Below are positions 41,594-52,680 of a stretch of 64,000 bases of DNA, piece after piece. Location of the stretch: positions 15,979,913-16,043,912 of the forward strand of contig JAAALK010000086.1 in the NCBI GenBank assembly GCA_019279435.1, read 5' to 3'. Below the pieces are notes generated by a model that saw only the letters and a program-made list of their open reading frames with translations, did not search any database and was not told where the DNA came from. The translations under genes were made by a program, and so were the position numbers. The DNA is from Zizania palustris. Taxonomy: Eukaryota > Streptophyta > Magnoliopsida > Poales > Poaceae. Within the stretch, counting starts at the first letter, position 1; each line of letters opens with the position of its first letter.

Positions 41594-42740
41594 ACTTGTG
41601 GTTAGTATAGAAGTGCTTCGTAACAGATCCCACAGACCGATCCTTATAGTGCCCTAGGTGCGACTAACCAATGCCCTTGCTTGCACCCGGAACCCACCAT
41701 GCTAACACATCTAACCAATTTTCTAAGTTCTTTAGAATTCCGAGAGATGAGAAGTATATCGGGAATATAACAGAATAAAAGTGACGATTCTATTTTATGA
41801 CTCGTTTTTAGCCTACTAACAATTGTGTCGGTATTTTGGACACTCACTAATATTTAATAGTAAAGGCGATAAGGAAAAGAAGTTTAATAGCATGACTTGG
41901 GTTTGCACAATAAGGTCATAGAATTTAATAAATATAGTGTAAGGCTTTCAATTAGACTAATGCATTTATATCCTATGAGTTATAGCATTATTTAAATAAA
42001 ACATAGGCTCAATATGATCAGAATTGGGGTCGTGAATTGCCTTGATCAGCGAACGGAGACGGAGGGACCTCTGGATAATACTCCGGCTCCACGGCGGCTT
42101 TGAAATCTTCTCGGTACGCAAAACAAGAATAATAAACAATTAAAATAATATAAATAAATAATACATACATTTCAATTAAATTGGTTAAAGTTTTAGAGAA
42201 TTAAATGAGGAGTTTTCTATAATTTGAATGGTGAAATTTTGAGTTAAAATGGAGATATGAATTTTTGAAGTTAAAAGCATTTTCTATAATTTATTTTAAA
42301 TTAAAGCAGCCTCTGGTCCACGGTAAATTAGGTTCACCGTGGACGAGCGCACTGTGCGCATGGACAGGGCTCACTAGAGCCAGCCGATCGAGATCCAGCG
42401 GACGACAGCGAGGCAGGAGGCTTAAATGAAAATGGACGGACATGATTAAAACAAGCGAAGGGGTACGCGATGGGTGGCCAAGATTGACGAGGGGGTTTAA
42501 ATGAAAATGAGCGGCTCAGCTCACCCGATACCGGTCAGCGACGGTCAAAGCAATTTGGGCCATCTATTTTAAGTTATAATCTTAGTCTCCGTTCAAGATC
42601 CAACGGCTGAGAATGAAACCGGCACACGCATGACAAAAGGCATTTGTTAGTACGTTTTTTGGTCACACTTTGACACACGTGTGGCCTGGGAGATCTTCTT
42701 AACTCCAGTGCAGGTCCCACGTTCTTAGAAAAAAGGGGTT
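41594..42740. other. non-coding retrotransposon-like sequence, no gene seen
   Basis: Follows the candidate LTR. It has no domain-bearing frame. Segments such as ACCGTGGACGAGCG and GCAGGTCCCAC resemble non-coding internal sequence of large retrotransposon derivatives in grasses. This is an inference from general similarity. Confidence 0.35.
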
Positions 42741-43991
42741 TAAGGTATGCCAATCAGTTTGACCCTACGACTGATAAGGAAACATGAGAATATGATCAAT
42801 AGCATAGTCTATCGGCTATTGAGTCGATGGCCGCAATGAGGATGGAATAATCATGGAATATCATATCGATCGGCAATAGGATCGATGACCATAGGTGAAG
42901 CAATCAGGCAAGCATGCCATCGACCTATGGGATGGGCAGTTTACACATATAGGTCGATGAGCGCTTTTCCGATGGCGAATAAGATGTGGTGTTGAATTGA
43001 AGATAACCTATCGGCTTGTACTCTGACAGAAAGAAATAAAAAGTACCATATAACATATCTATATCATGAAAATCATCACAATAACTAGATAGGACCTAAC
43101 CAAGACAATAGCTAATCACGATGATCTTAATAATATATCAAAGTATCGGGCATGCTTTATTTAGATGAACGGTATACATCATGAAAAAGATACAATAGAA
43201 AGAGATGTCAGACTTAACTGATGAAACCTCAAACTATCACACCTAGATCACATAAATCTAAGAGATCAATCTGATGCAGCCTTAGATCTAGCCAATACAC
43301 CGAGAATCGATGACTGTATTGTTTCGACGTTCACCTTAAGAGATCAATCTGATGCAGCCGTGAGGATACTGACCTAGTCGATGCGGTCGTCGAGGGTGGC
43401 GGGACTAACCTATTCGCCCGAGATACAATAGCAAGAGATGCCAGACTTAACCGATGAAACCTCAAACTATCACACCCAGATCGCATCAATCTAAGAGATC
43501 AATCTGATGCAGCCTTAGATCTAGCCAAAACACCGAGAATCGGCGACCGTATTGTTTCGACGTTCACCTCAAGAGATCAATCTGATGCAGCCATGAGGAT
43601 ACTGACCTAGTCGATGCGTTCGTTGAGGGTGGCGGGACTAACCTCTTCGCACGAGATCAGAACGATGCTGCCCAGCTCCGAGTGCCGAATCTCGTCGGGG
43701 TAAACCTTGGGAAGCCAAGGGTGGCGATGCACCGAGTAGTTGATTGACAGAGATGTGTTTTTCTAATATAACTAGGGGTACATATTTATAGTCCGGAGAC
43801 TTGTCGTCGACGTATTCTATCCTAACAGATTCAGGATAATCTTTATCTTATCTTCATCGGCGTCTCCATATCCGGCCAACGTTGTAACAGATGAGCTTCT
43901 TTGACTATCTTTGATCGCATTATTCTTGACTTTCATTGATCGTACGACATCCTTGGTAGGCTCTAGGCTTTACCAAATCTTGGCATCAACA
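42741..43991 (-). repeat. LTR (minus orientation) with internal duplication
   Basis: The right limit is CATCAACA at 43991; on the minus strand this is TGTTGATGCC preceded by a purine tract (AACTAGGGGCATA, 43992-44004), so this is a 3' LTR on the minus strand. A TATA-like CTATAAATAT (minus) lies at 43782-43791. The left limit is approximate. The same LTR end occurs at 1-95. Confidence 0.6.
43188..43653. repeat. 233-bp tandem duplication in LTR
   Basis: 43188-43420 and 43421-43653 are close copies (AGATACAATAG...GGCGGGACTAACCT). Each unit itself contains AAGAGATCAATCTGATGCAGCC twice. Confidence 0.9.
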
Positions 43992-45810
43992 TATGCCCCT
44001 AGTTTTGGAGCGTTAAGTGGTTTATGATGCTTCAAAATTATCAGCCATCATTATCCCCTGCCACCACGTCTTTCCATACGATCTCTTCTCTTTAATTGCT
44101 AGCCGAAACTCTTCACCTTCTAGCACCTTTATATCTTCACCCAGGGTTCCGACCTTACAACTTCTCTTATTTTCTGCCTCTTCATCTTTGGCTATTCACG
44201 TCGCCTAACACATTTACTTTTGATGACATCGTATTAGTCTTTTCCGTCGGATGTCGTGAACGACCCCATCAACTCCTTCGAGATTAACCTGGCTCGACAA
44301 TCGGAGAATTACCCTGGTCTATAAGTATTCAGTTTTCTTCATTTTTACCTTTCACACTTTTCACCCTTTGCTTGCCACGAGTGTTGTTTGCTTCCTTTTC
44401 TGTTTTGTTAAACCTGCACTTCAGTGACACCGGAATGACTACTCTCAATGAGATCCCTAAGGTAAGTTTTATTTCTCGCTGTCTTTTCTTCTTCTTTTGC
44501 ACATTCTTATCACATTTCTATTTTCTCCCTCTCGTAGAACCTACAAGATTAGATTCTAATCCCCATAGACACTCATCATTATGGTTTCTTCTTGGGCCCT
44601 TTGGGAAATCCAGACCCTGTTGATTTAATAAACGCTGAAACTCGTAGAATCCCTTTCAAATGTTCCCACATGCGTCCTTCTGATTGTGGCTATGGTCTTA
44701 ATTCTTTTCCTTCTCCTATCCCTGACTAGCGTGACTGGTATCTTAGAGTATCGGCCAGCTACCTACCGCCCCCTCTAGGATGACATAGACATCGGTCATT
44801 GCATCGACCTTTTTCTGGTGGAGCCGTATCTGAATGAGTCAATGCTAGCAATGTCCTGTTACTTCTGGTCTGATGCCTTTAATGCCTTCATTTTTGGTCA
44901 CGGGTCGATGAGTCCCACTTTGCTTGATGTCTTCTTTTTGACCTGTCTTGATATTGACTCACCAGCCAAACCCTTCTCTTTCGTTTCCAACCATTCCATC
45001 GCCTCAATGTCACGTCAGTTGATGGTTGGGGCCGATATATTGTGAGGCATAACAGGAAGACCGACCCCATAGATATCGTTGAACATATTGCTTTTCTGAA
45101 CCTCTAGTTGGAATAGTTCGTTTTCTACATACCGGCCCTGGCCCTGACTTTTCAATTTTGGTTTTTAGCCGAACAACTTGCTTCCCGCGTGTGGATTCCT
45201 CTTGGTTGCTATCTCCTTGGAGCGACCTACCGTCTCCTTCACCTCGTATCGGCCGACCTGTCGGCTGGTAACATTGTCGATCGACCCAGAGGCCCCTGGT
45301 GGTTCCTCCAACTTTGGCTTAATATTTATATGGACGATGACATTGGAGGAATCCCTCTTGCCCAATCACATTTTTCGACCGATTTTCCTGAATCGTTCAT
45401 CCCCGCTAATCGCCACTACTCTTCCTTGGGCGAAGTAGATGCATTTGTCCCTGCTTTCTCCTTCTCTTCCGTGGCTTTGGCCGCTTTCTTCAAAAGATTC
45501 TACCTTGGATTCTCCAATCGGACCATCTAGTTACCCTTTGGGTATTACTCGGAGTATGAACACCCTCATTGGCTAGTCTTGCCTGATGTGTCTCGGGACG
45601 AAGAATCCCTTTGTATATTCTTAGCCGCAACATCTCCTTGTTTGCTTCCTATTGAATTTACCGATGAACGTCCACATCAGACCTCCTATGAATTTTACCA
45701 TCCATCGGTCTTCTCCCAGCAGTTGGGCTTCGGCCATCTTCCACCCCATCTCTTTTTCATCGGTCAAATTCGAAGTCGTGGGTGAGTCACGAGCGCCTTG
45801 GAGTGGGATA
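43992..45810 (+). pseudogene. degenerate plant mobile domain (PMD, aminotransferase-like) frame
   Basis: Plus-strand pieces carry PMD landmarks. 44818-45045 has V/M-E-P-Y-L-N-E, F-W-S-D-A-F-N-A-F-I-F-G-H-G, M-S-P-T-L-L-D-V and L-T-C-L-D-I. 45189-45530 has W-W-F-L-Q-L-W-L-N-I-Y, then F-A-A-F-type repeats and F-Y-L-G-F. A leader-like intron border (44456-44540) may be present. Several frame breaks exist. PMD domains are widespread in plant transposons and a few silencing-related host proteins. Here the frame lies antisense to the adjoining LTR element (purine tract at 43992) and is cut at 45810 by the gypsy integrase fragment. Confidence 0.6.
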
Positions 45811-46924
45811 GCTCAAAGGGCGGGTTTCTATTGGCCGACTATGACTGAAGACTGTTTTAGATACTATAGATGGTGTGAAGCTTGTCAAAAGTTTGGCAAT
45901 ATTTAGCTAGCACCTGCATCGATGCTTAATCCTATTATCAAACTATGGTCGTTCTGAGGTTGGAGTTTAGACTTCATCGGCCAAATTCATCCTCCATCTT
46001 CAAAAGGGCACCGGTTCGTATTGATGACAACTGATTACTTCACCAAGTGGACCGAGGCCGTGCCGCTCAAGAACATGACTCACAACGAGGTAATTGATTT
46101 CATTTTGAAACACATTATACACAAATTCGGCATTCCCCAAACTCTCACTATGGACCAAGGTACTTCGTTTGTTGCTAAAGAGGTGAGGGACTTTGCCGAA
46201 TACTATGGGATCAAATTGATAAATTCTTCCCCATATTATGCTCAGGCCAATGGTCAGGTCGAGTCTAGTTACAAAAATGTGATTAAACTAATCAAGAAAA
46301 CGATTGAAGAGTGTCCAAAAAGGTGGCATGAGGTACTTTCCAAAGCTCTATGGGATAGTAGAGTTGCAACGCATGGTGCCACTAAAGTCAGTCCATATGA
46401 GTTAGTATATGGACAAGAAGTCGTTCTACCGGTAGTGGTGAATCTTGGCTCACTTAGTTTTCTTAAGCAAGATGGCTTATCGGTCGACGAATATGAGACA
46501 CTTCTAAAGGATAATTTATAAGAAGTGACCGATAAGAGGTTGAAGGCTCTAGAGGCAATAGAGAAAGATAAAAGAAGAGTAGCTAGGGCCTACAACAAGA
46601 GGGTCAAGGCAAAATCGTTTCAAATCAACGACTTGGTGTTGAAGACGATTTTACCATTAGGCACTAAGAGCTCAAAATTTGGTAAATGGTCACCTAGTTG
46701 GGAAGGACCTTTTAAGGTAGTCGAAATCGCTCCAGGCAACGCATATGTCCTACAGTCTTTACAAGGAGAGCGATTTCGAAGGGCTTTGAATGGTAGATAT
46801 TTGAAAAAGTACTTCCCAAGTGTGTGGCAAAACACTTGAAGTGTTAAAAGGCCGATATTGAAAGTATCGCCCAAGGCCCATCATGCTTTTAGCTCACTAA
46901 GTTTGCTAAAAGGCATGGGGGATG
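45811..46924 (+). pseudogene. gypsy integrase fragment (extra copy, shares LTR 46925-48243)
   Basis: Near-identical (about two dozen differences by eye) to 62110-63219. It starts abruptly inside the zinc-binding region (F-Y-W-P-T-M, C-E-A-C-Q-K-F-G). Stops follow at about 45903 and 45955. The core has M-T-T-D-Y-F-T-K-W, T-M-D-Q-G-T-S-F and G-Q-V-E-S-S, so all three acidic residues (D, D, E) are present. A frame break at 46519-46521 precedes the C-terminal part (46525-46839). The same stops occur in the other copy. Confidence 0.9.
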
Positions 46925-48243
46925 TGTTTATAGTAAAAATGGCATTAATGGTCAAATTAGGCAAATACTGAAAAATGGTATTTTTGACCGAAAATGTGTC
47001 AAACCTGGCAAAGGCCGGTCTGACTGGCTATGGTAGGCCGGTCCAACCGACCAGGTCAGGTCAGACCGGACCCATGGGCTTGGTCAGACCGGCCAGGGTC
47101 TAGAATATGGATCCGAGGAGGATTCAAGGTATTTTTGCCCAAATCTTATCTTAACAGGGTTTTGGCCATATCTAACTCTATCTCTAGCCATGGATAACCA
47201 GCCCACCCCCTATAAATATTAGGGGCAAGGTCGATTCAAGAGCTCTCTCTCTCGCTAATCTCAAAAATCCAAAGCCCTAGCTTTGAATCATGTTTATTTC
47301 CTTTACTTTCCGCATCTTCGTGGGTTTGCTTGAAAGCCCTCCGTTTGCCACGTCCGTAATCACGGTAACCTTGCTAGTTCGCTTGTGAACCTCCCGTTAA
47401 TCCACGTAACGGACTGCTATCCTTTTTATCGGTTTTTATCGCCCTACTTGGTAATTCGGCCCTCTGGCCGAATTGTGTTTTATATCTTATTATTTTTGCA
47501 GATCAATTGCCTTCCTAAACACAACTGCAAAGTTTGGAGGCGATTGAGGATCTTTTGCTTGGACTACCAAAGTTTGACAGATCCGATCTATTACTTCGGT
47601 CTGACCGGCATTTAGATCCCGGTCTGACCGGACCTCATCATGCTGTTGTTGGCAACAGCCAGTCAGACCGATGACACTTCACCGGTCCGAATAGGTCCCT
47701 CCACACCACGCTGCGCCGGGATCCGGAGGTTGCGCCCAAAGCCCCTTCGCATTGCGCCACACCGGAGCCTCTGTCGAAGCCTGCGCGCTAGAGCCCGCAC
47801 ACTTTGAAGTCTGCCTCGTCGGTCCGACCGGGAGTACTTCGCCGGTCCGACCGAAACCCTCCGCACCACGCTGGAGTCCACCTCGTAGCTACCTTCGGGG
47901 CGCGCTCCCGAAGCCCCTCCACACGTCCGGTCCGACCGAGGGCATACCTCCGGTCTGACCGGGCTTGAGGCCAAAGGTGCCCTAGGGACCCTTCGGACAA
48001 TCTTCGTTGTAACTCCGAATCGGCCTCCGAATTGGCCGATTCCAGGTATTTTAATCATTTTGTTACTATTGTTACTAGTACTTTTCAGCCAATTGGATTG
48101 AAATATCAATTATTTATCTGATTGCCTGGTGACTCCAAATCCCTTGTCACTATCCAGGGTAGTCGGAACATGGCGTCAGTATTGTTGCGATACTTTTGGA
48201 CGTCGAACCGGCCCAAGTGCGGGGGCACATTTCTACGTCAACA
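46925..48243 (+). repeat. LTR shared by integrase fragment and gypsy element (5' LTR)
   Basis: 1319 bp from TGTTTATAG to GTCAACA. It is homologous to 63220-64000 except for an extra ~135-bp segment around 47520-47660. TATA box at 47210-47219. It has many GGTCNGACCGG palindromes. A PBS-like CACTTTTTGGTGACTCC follows. Confidence 0.92.
47210..47219 (+). promoter_or_regulatory. LTR TATA box
   Basis: CTATAAATAT within the 5' LTR, conserved at 63505-63514. Confidence 0.6.
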
Positions 48244-48268
48244 CACTTTTTGGTGACTCCACTAGGGA
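48244..48268 (+). other. primer-binding site region
   Basis: CACTTTTTGGTGACTCCACT directly follows the LTR, matching the equivalent site of the element at 28441-35992. The tRNA was not assigned. Confidence 0.65.
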
Positions 48269-50339
48269 CAACGCCAACCATGACTACTACATATACATCG
48301 ACAGTGGGTACCTCTACTACGTCTACATCCACTACATCGCCGATGAACACTATGGGAGGCGCGGACATCGACGACCGCAACATTATGATGCCCACCATGG
48401 CAGACATATCTGAGGAAGACTGAGAAAAAATCGAAGTAAAAAAGAAGGAACTCGAAGAACTGATGCTCAGAGATTGCATAAAGACACGCTCAGGCTTCGT
48501 CATGCACGACAACCTCAACCTAACCCAGGTACGCCCATCATCACCTCCTTTATCTGCCTCACAAGTAGACCGTAGAATAGTTGTGTCTGTTGATCAGGAG
48601 GTTAGCGCCTCGCTAGCCAATAAACTAGAACCTGCAGTTGTCTCGCAAGTGGTAGTAGTATTTAGAAGATTCGGTTTTACTGAGGCCGATTCACCAGCAC
48701 CAATCACTATTATTCCGCGAGCGCAACATATTTATAGTAGAACAATGGCAATACTAGAAAAACCATCACATTTCTGGCTACATCATCCACAGCTGAAACA
48801 CATAACTACGCTTATGGCCAGGCAAACCCAGCTTATCAAGTACCACCGCCGCCTGCACCTTTACCAGCTCTGCCACCGCTCGCGCTGCACACTCCTACAC
48901 CACAGCATAGGCCAGAGCATGCCGATATACCACCACGCGTCCCGCCACCGCATGAAAGACGCGCGCAAGCATTAGACCACAATGATATCAAGGAACGTAT
49001 TCGCGCGCTATTTAGGAAATGTATCAGCTTTACACCTTGGGATAGAGCTAGGGTTTATCAGAAACCATATCCCGACCACTTTGACACCATTCCGTACCCT
49101 CGCGGTTATAGAGTCCTAGATTTCATGAAATTTGATGGTGATGGTAGTAAATCCACATTAGAACACATTAGCCAATTTTTAGCACAATGTGGCGAAGCTA
49201 GCGGGTCGGACACATTGAAACTCAGGTTATTTTCCTTATCATTGTTCGACACCGTATTCACCTGGTTTTCGGCGCTCCCGCCGAACTCCGTCCAGACATG
49301 GGCTCAACTAGAGCAGAAGTTTCATGATTATTTCTACACAGGAGAGACCGAGCTTAGGCTATCACACCTCACAGCGATTAAGCAAAAATCTAGCGAAAGT
49401 TTTTATGAATACATCAAGCGCTTTAGAGACACTAGGAATAAATGTTTTAGCCTAAACATATCAGAAAGGGACCTAGCATTTAATGGCCTATGGACAGAAA
49501 TTAAGGAACGAATGGATAACCAGAATCTTCTAGACGTTAGCCAAGTCCTGCAACAGGCTCTGGTCCAGGAAGGCCGAGCCAAAGATAGAAAATTCATTAA
49601 GACTTTTAATAAACCAAGGGCTGAAATCCACACTATGGAGCACTCTGACGAGGGAGAATCCGAAGAGGAAGAAGATCTGACCGATACATACACGGCCTAA
49701 TGGACTTGGAACACGAAGTCCAAACCCGTCACATGTTCCGAATTGCGGCCATCTCCCTCCAAGAGTCGGCCTAACGATGTTAGATATTCGTTCGACATGT
49801 CTAAGTGTGATAAAACATTCGATTTTTTACTTAAAAATCAGCTTCTGCGACTACCGAAAGGGCAAGTCATGCCATCCACCGATGAATTAAAAAAGTGTCC
49901 CTACTGCAAGTAGCATGATTCACATTCTCACTACACTAACGATTGCAACGTTTTTCGTCAGCAGGTACAATCGTCCATAGAGGAAGGACGATTGAAAATA
50001 TAGGCAAATCCAAAGATGAAATTAGATAGAGACCCTTTTCCCATGAACAACGTTGAGCTCGAGGGAAATAAGGTGTTAATTCGGCCGGAGCAGGCCGAGT
50101 AGGCTAAAGGGAAAGCGGTCATCATAGGAGACACTCGCACACACACACTCGTACCAAAGAATCCGGAGGTAGGAGTATGGAAAGAAAATATTAAGCCATA
50201 ATCTTCAGTCAGGCATCGCAGAAGGCCGAAGGTGACCTACAAGATGCTTTTGGACAAGCACCAGCGAAGGTCCGAGAGGAGAGGTGTTCGCCCACGGGCT
50301 CCAAGACAGTCGAAACTGCCTAGGAGAACGAGCCCCGCG

Positions 50340-50640
50340 AGGGTTGAGTTTGGACCTCAAGGCCCGAACCCCTCTTCGGAGTGGATACAACCTTCAGTAG
50401 GGTTCGGACCTCAGTGGCCGAACCCCCCTTCGGGTTGGTCCCAGCCTCCAGCAGGGTTCGGACCTCAGTGGCCGAACCCCCCTCTGGCTTGGCCCCAGTT
50501 TTTGGGAGGCTTCGGACCTCAGTGGTCGAACCCACCTCCTCTGGATGGGTTCCAACCTTCGGGAGGATTCGGACCTCAGTGGTTGGACCCAACTCTTCCG
50601 AGCGGGCTATATCCCCCGGATGGATTCGACCTCTAGTGGT
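50340..50640 (+). repeat. W/P-rich coding repeat array in gag linker
   Basis: About six units containing GGGTTCGGACCTCAGTGG followed by CCGAACCCCCC, with a period of ~54-60 bases (18-20 codons). It is the counterpart of the ~36-base-period array at 32200-32470 (minus) in the related element. Confidence 0.8.
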
Positions 50641-51199
50641 CAGGCCCGTCTCTGCCATGGGCTAGTTTACCTCCAGCCTGGCAGGACCCTTCGTTGGTCT
50701 GGTCTGAGGTACCATCGATGTGGCCAAGCTTCCAATAGGCCAACGGGTTCGGCACTCAGGGGGTGGGGCTGCCGGAGCCTCTGATGCCACCACCCTACTG
50801 CTGGGCGATGGCTCCGACTTGGCCTCCGCCGCCGGAGAACTCCGGGCAGTGTCCGGCTACTAACACTCACATTCCTTCTAGTATTTTCGAGTGACAGGTT
50901 CGGGGGCCAGTGCAGGATGGTAATGTTATTCACCACCTGTCCATAGTACCTCATAATCGGGCTCCACGAGATGTCACCGAAAGGGATGGACGGGAAGATG
51001 CCTCGGAGGTTATAGTCATCAGGGTGGGATCCCAAGAGGTCCTAATCCCGAAGGGTGCCCCAATGGGACAGTGCGAAGACGCATCTCCTAAGATGACCGG
51101 AGCCCCGACTGAAGCCCGGTCTGACTGGCCTACTGAGGCCGGTCTAATCGGCCTTATGGCGGTTGTCGGCATAGGTCATTCCGACCTGCCCACCATGGC

Positions 51200-51204
51200 T
51201 GGTC
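51200..51204. repeat. target-site duplication of copia element, left copy (TGGTC)
   Basis: TGGTC abuts the LTR end at 51205. The right counterpart at 58455-58459 is CGGTC, a single C/T difference. Confidence 0.65.
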
Positions 51205-51466
51205 TGTTGGACCGGAAACGACGACCAGAGGGGGGTGAATGGGAGCTTTTAAAATTTTAGGCTAAAAATAGCCTTCTGTTTTAATACTGTCTACTGCGGA
51301 ACAGGCTTCGAACACAACATTCGAAGATCCGGTTCGGAGGTGTTTGACGGCTCTGAACACAGGCTTCGCAAGGAGCAAAAGTTCGAAGCCAAGAAGACTT
51401 CGCTCCACTCACAACCCTGGAAAATCTACTCTGCTAAGTCAGTGCAGGCTCCGCACACAAGGTACT
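51205..51466 (-). repeat. 3' LTR remnant of the Sirevirus-like element
   Basis: 262 bp (TGTTGGACCGGAAACG...) matching 56443-56704 closely. The homology ends at 51466, where pol coding sequence begins. Confidence 0.9.
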
Positions 51467-52680
51467 TCGTCAGGATCCAATGCTACAGATGTAGCCATTG
51501 GAGTGGCGAGGGGCTTCGCATCAGCCATGTCAAACTTCTTAAGCAGGTCCTTGGTGTACTTCGTCTGGTGGACGAAGGTACCTTGTTTGCTTTGCTTGAT
51601 TTGCAACCCAAGAAAAAATGTAAGTTCACCCATCATGGACATCTCAAACTCCCTGCTCATGGTATCTGCAAACTCGGCAACCAAAGCATGAGAAAAGCCA
51701 CCAAAGATGATATCATCCACATAAACCTAAACCAGGAGGAAATCTTTGCCATGCTTGAGAGTAAACAGGGTTTTATCAACAGAGCCCATCAAATACCCCC
51801 GCTCAAGCAGAAAAGACTTAAGTCTATCATACCAAGCCCGAGGGGCCTGCTTGAGTCCATAAAGAGCCTTATGAAGTTTAAGGACTTTATGTGGGTATTT
51901 GGGGTTTTCAAAACCAGGGGGTTGTTTTACATAAACATCTCCACCTATGAAACCATTAAGAAAAGCACTTTTGACATCCATTTGATAGAGTTTGAATCCC
52001 CGGGATGTCGCAAAGGCAAGCAGAATCCTAATGGCCTCAAGGCGAGCAACAGGTGCAAAAGTTTCAGTAAAATCAATCCCTTCTAGTTGAGAATAACCCT
52101 AAGCTACAAGTCTTGCCTTGTTTCTAACTATAGTCCCATCCTCCCCTTGTTTATTTTTGAAAATCCATTTTGTTCCAATGAAATGAACATTTGGTGGAGG
52201 ATCAACTAATGACCAGACTTGGTTTCTCTCAAAATTTTCAAGTTCCTCATGCATGGCATTGATCCAACTGGAATCAGAAAGTGCATGACTAACATCTAAG
52301 GGATCGAAAGAAGCAACAAAAGCGGAATCAATGAAATGAGCATGGGAACATGTTACCCTTTGATCAAGCTCACCAATGATCTGCTCGGGAGGATGCATCC
52401 TTTGAACATAGTGTGGAGCCTCGCGGCGGGATGCAGTCTCCCCCTCAACTTGTGCATGGGAGTGGTCCAAGATGACCGATGTCGAGGTAGTTGCTTCGGG
52501 ACCTCGTGCCGAAGTGGTTGAAGCGGGGTCAGCTTCAGGGGTTGATGTCGAGGGTAGTAGGGGTTCATCCTCGAAATCTCCGGGATCTTCGTCTTCGAAG
52601 ATGGTCTGTTCCATGTCGTGTTCATTTGCCTGTTCAAGAGTAGAACTAACAGAGGGGGTTGATTCATCAAAGTCACATCA
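51467..52680 (-). pseudogene. copia reverse transcriptase of the Sirevirus-like element (3' end deleted)
   Basis: Minus-strand landmarks: W-I-N-A-M-H-E-E-L and W-S-L-V-D (52099-52614), G-T-K-W-I-F-K-N-K, M-D-V-K-S-A-F-L-N-G, L-Y-G-L-K-Q-A-P-R-A-W and V-Y-V-D-D-I-I-F-G. A stop (TAG) replaces the codon just before V-Y-V-D-D, and another stop follows K-A-R-L-V-A. The frame runs past D-L-L-K-K-F-D-M and then into LTR sequence at 51466. The RNase H domain is missing. Confidence 0.88.

Larger units (their letters stand above)
48270..51204 (+). pseudogene. gypsy gag and gag-protease linker (broken)
   Basis: Pieces: N-terminal Thr/Ser-rich part with G-G-A-D-I-D-D-R-N (48300-48423, stop at 48421); V-D-R-R-I-V-V-S-V-D-Q-E-V-S-A-S-L (48540-48720); conserved gag domain 49125-49700 (L-R-L-F-S-L-S-L-F, T-W-F-S-A-L-P-P-N-S, F-H-D-Y-F-Y-T-G). 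A knuckle-like region at 49895-49950 (C-P-Y-C-K, H-D-S-H-S-H-Y-T-N-D-C) is broken by a stop. From 50340 to 50640 runs a W/P-rich repeat (G-F-G-P-Q-W-P-N-P-P). At least six in-frame stops, several of them TAG. The reading is cut at 51204 by the copia insertion and continues at 58455. Confidence 0.85.

Noticed and set aside
43188..43653. possible CRISPR-like direct repeats
   Set aside because: Only two long units in a plant LTR; no short repeat/spacer structure.
51340..52086. 248-codon plus-strand frame
   Set aside because: Antisense shadow of the copia RT frame and LTR remnant.
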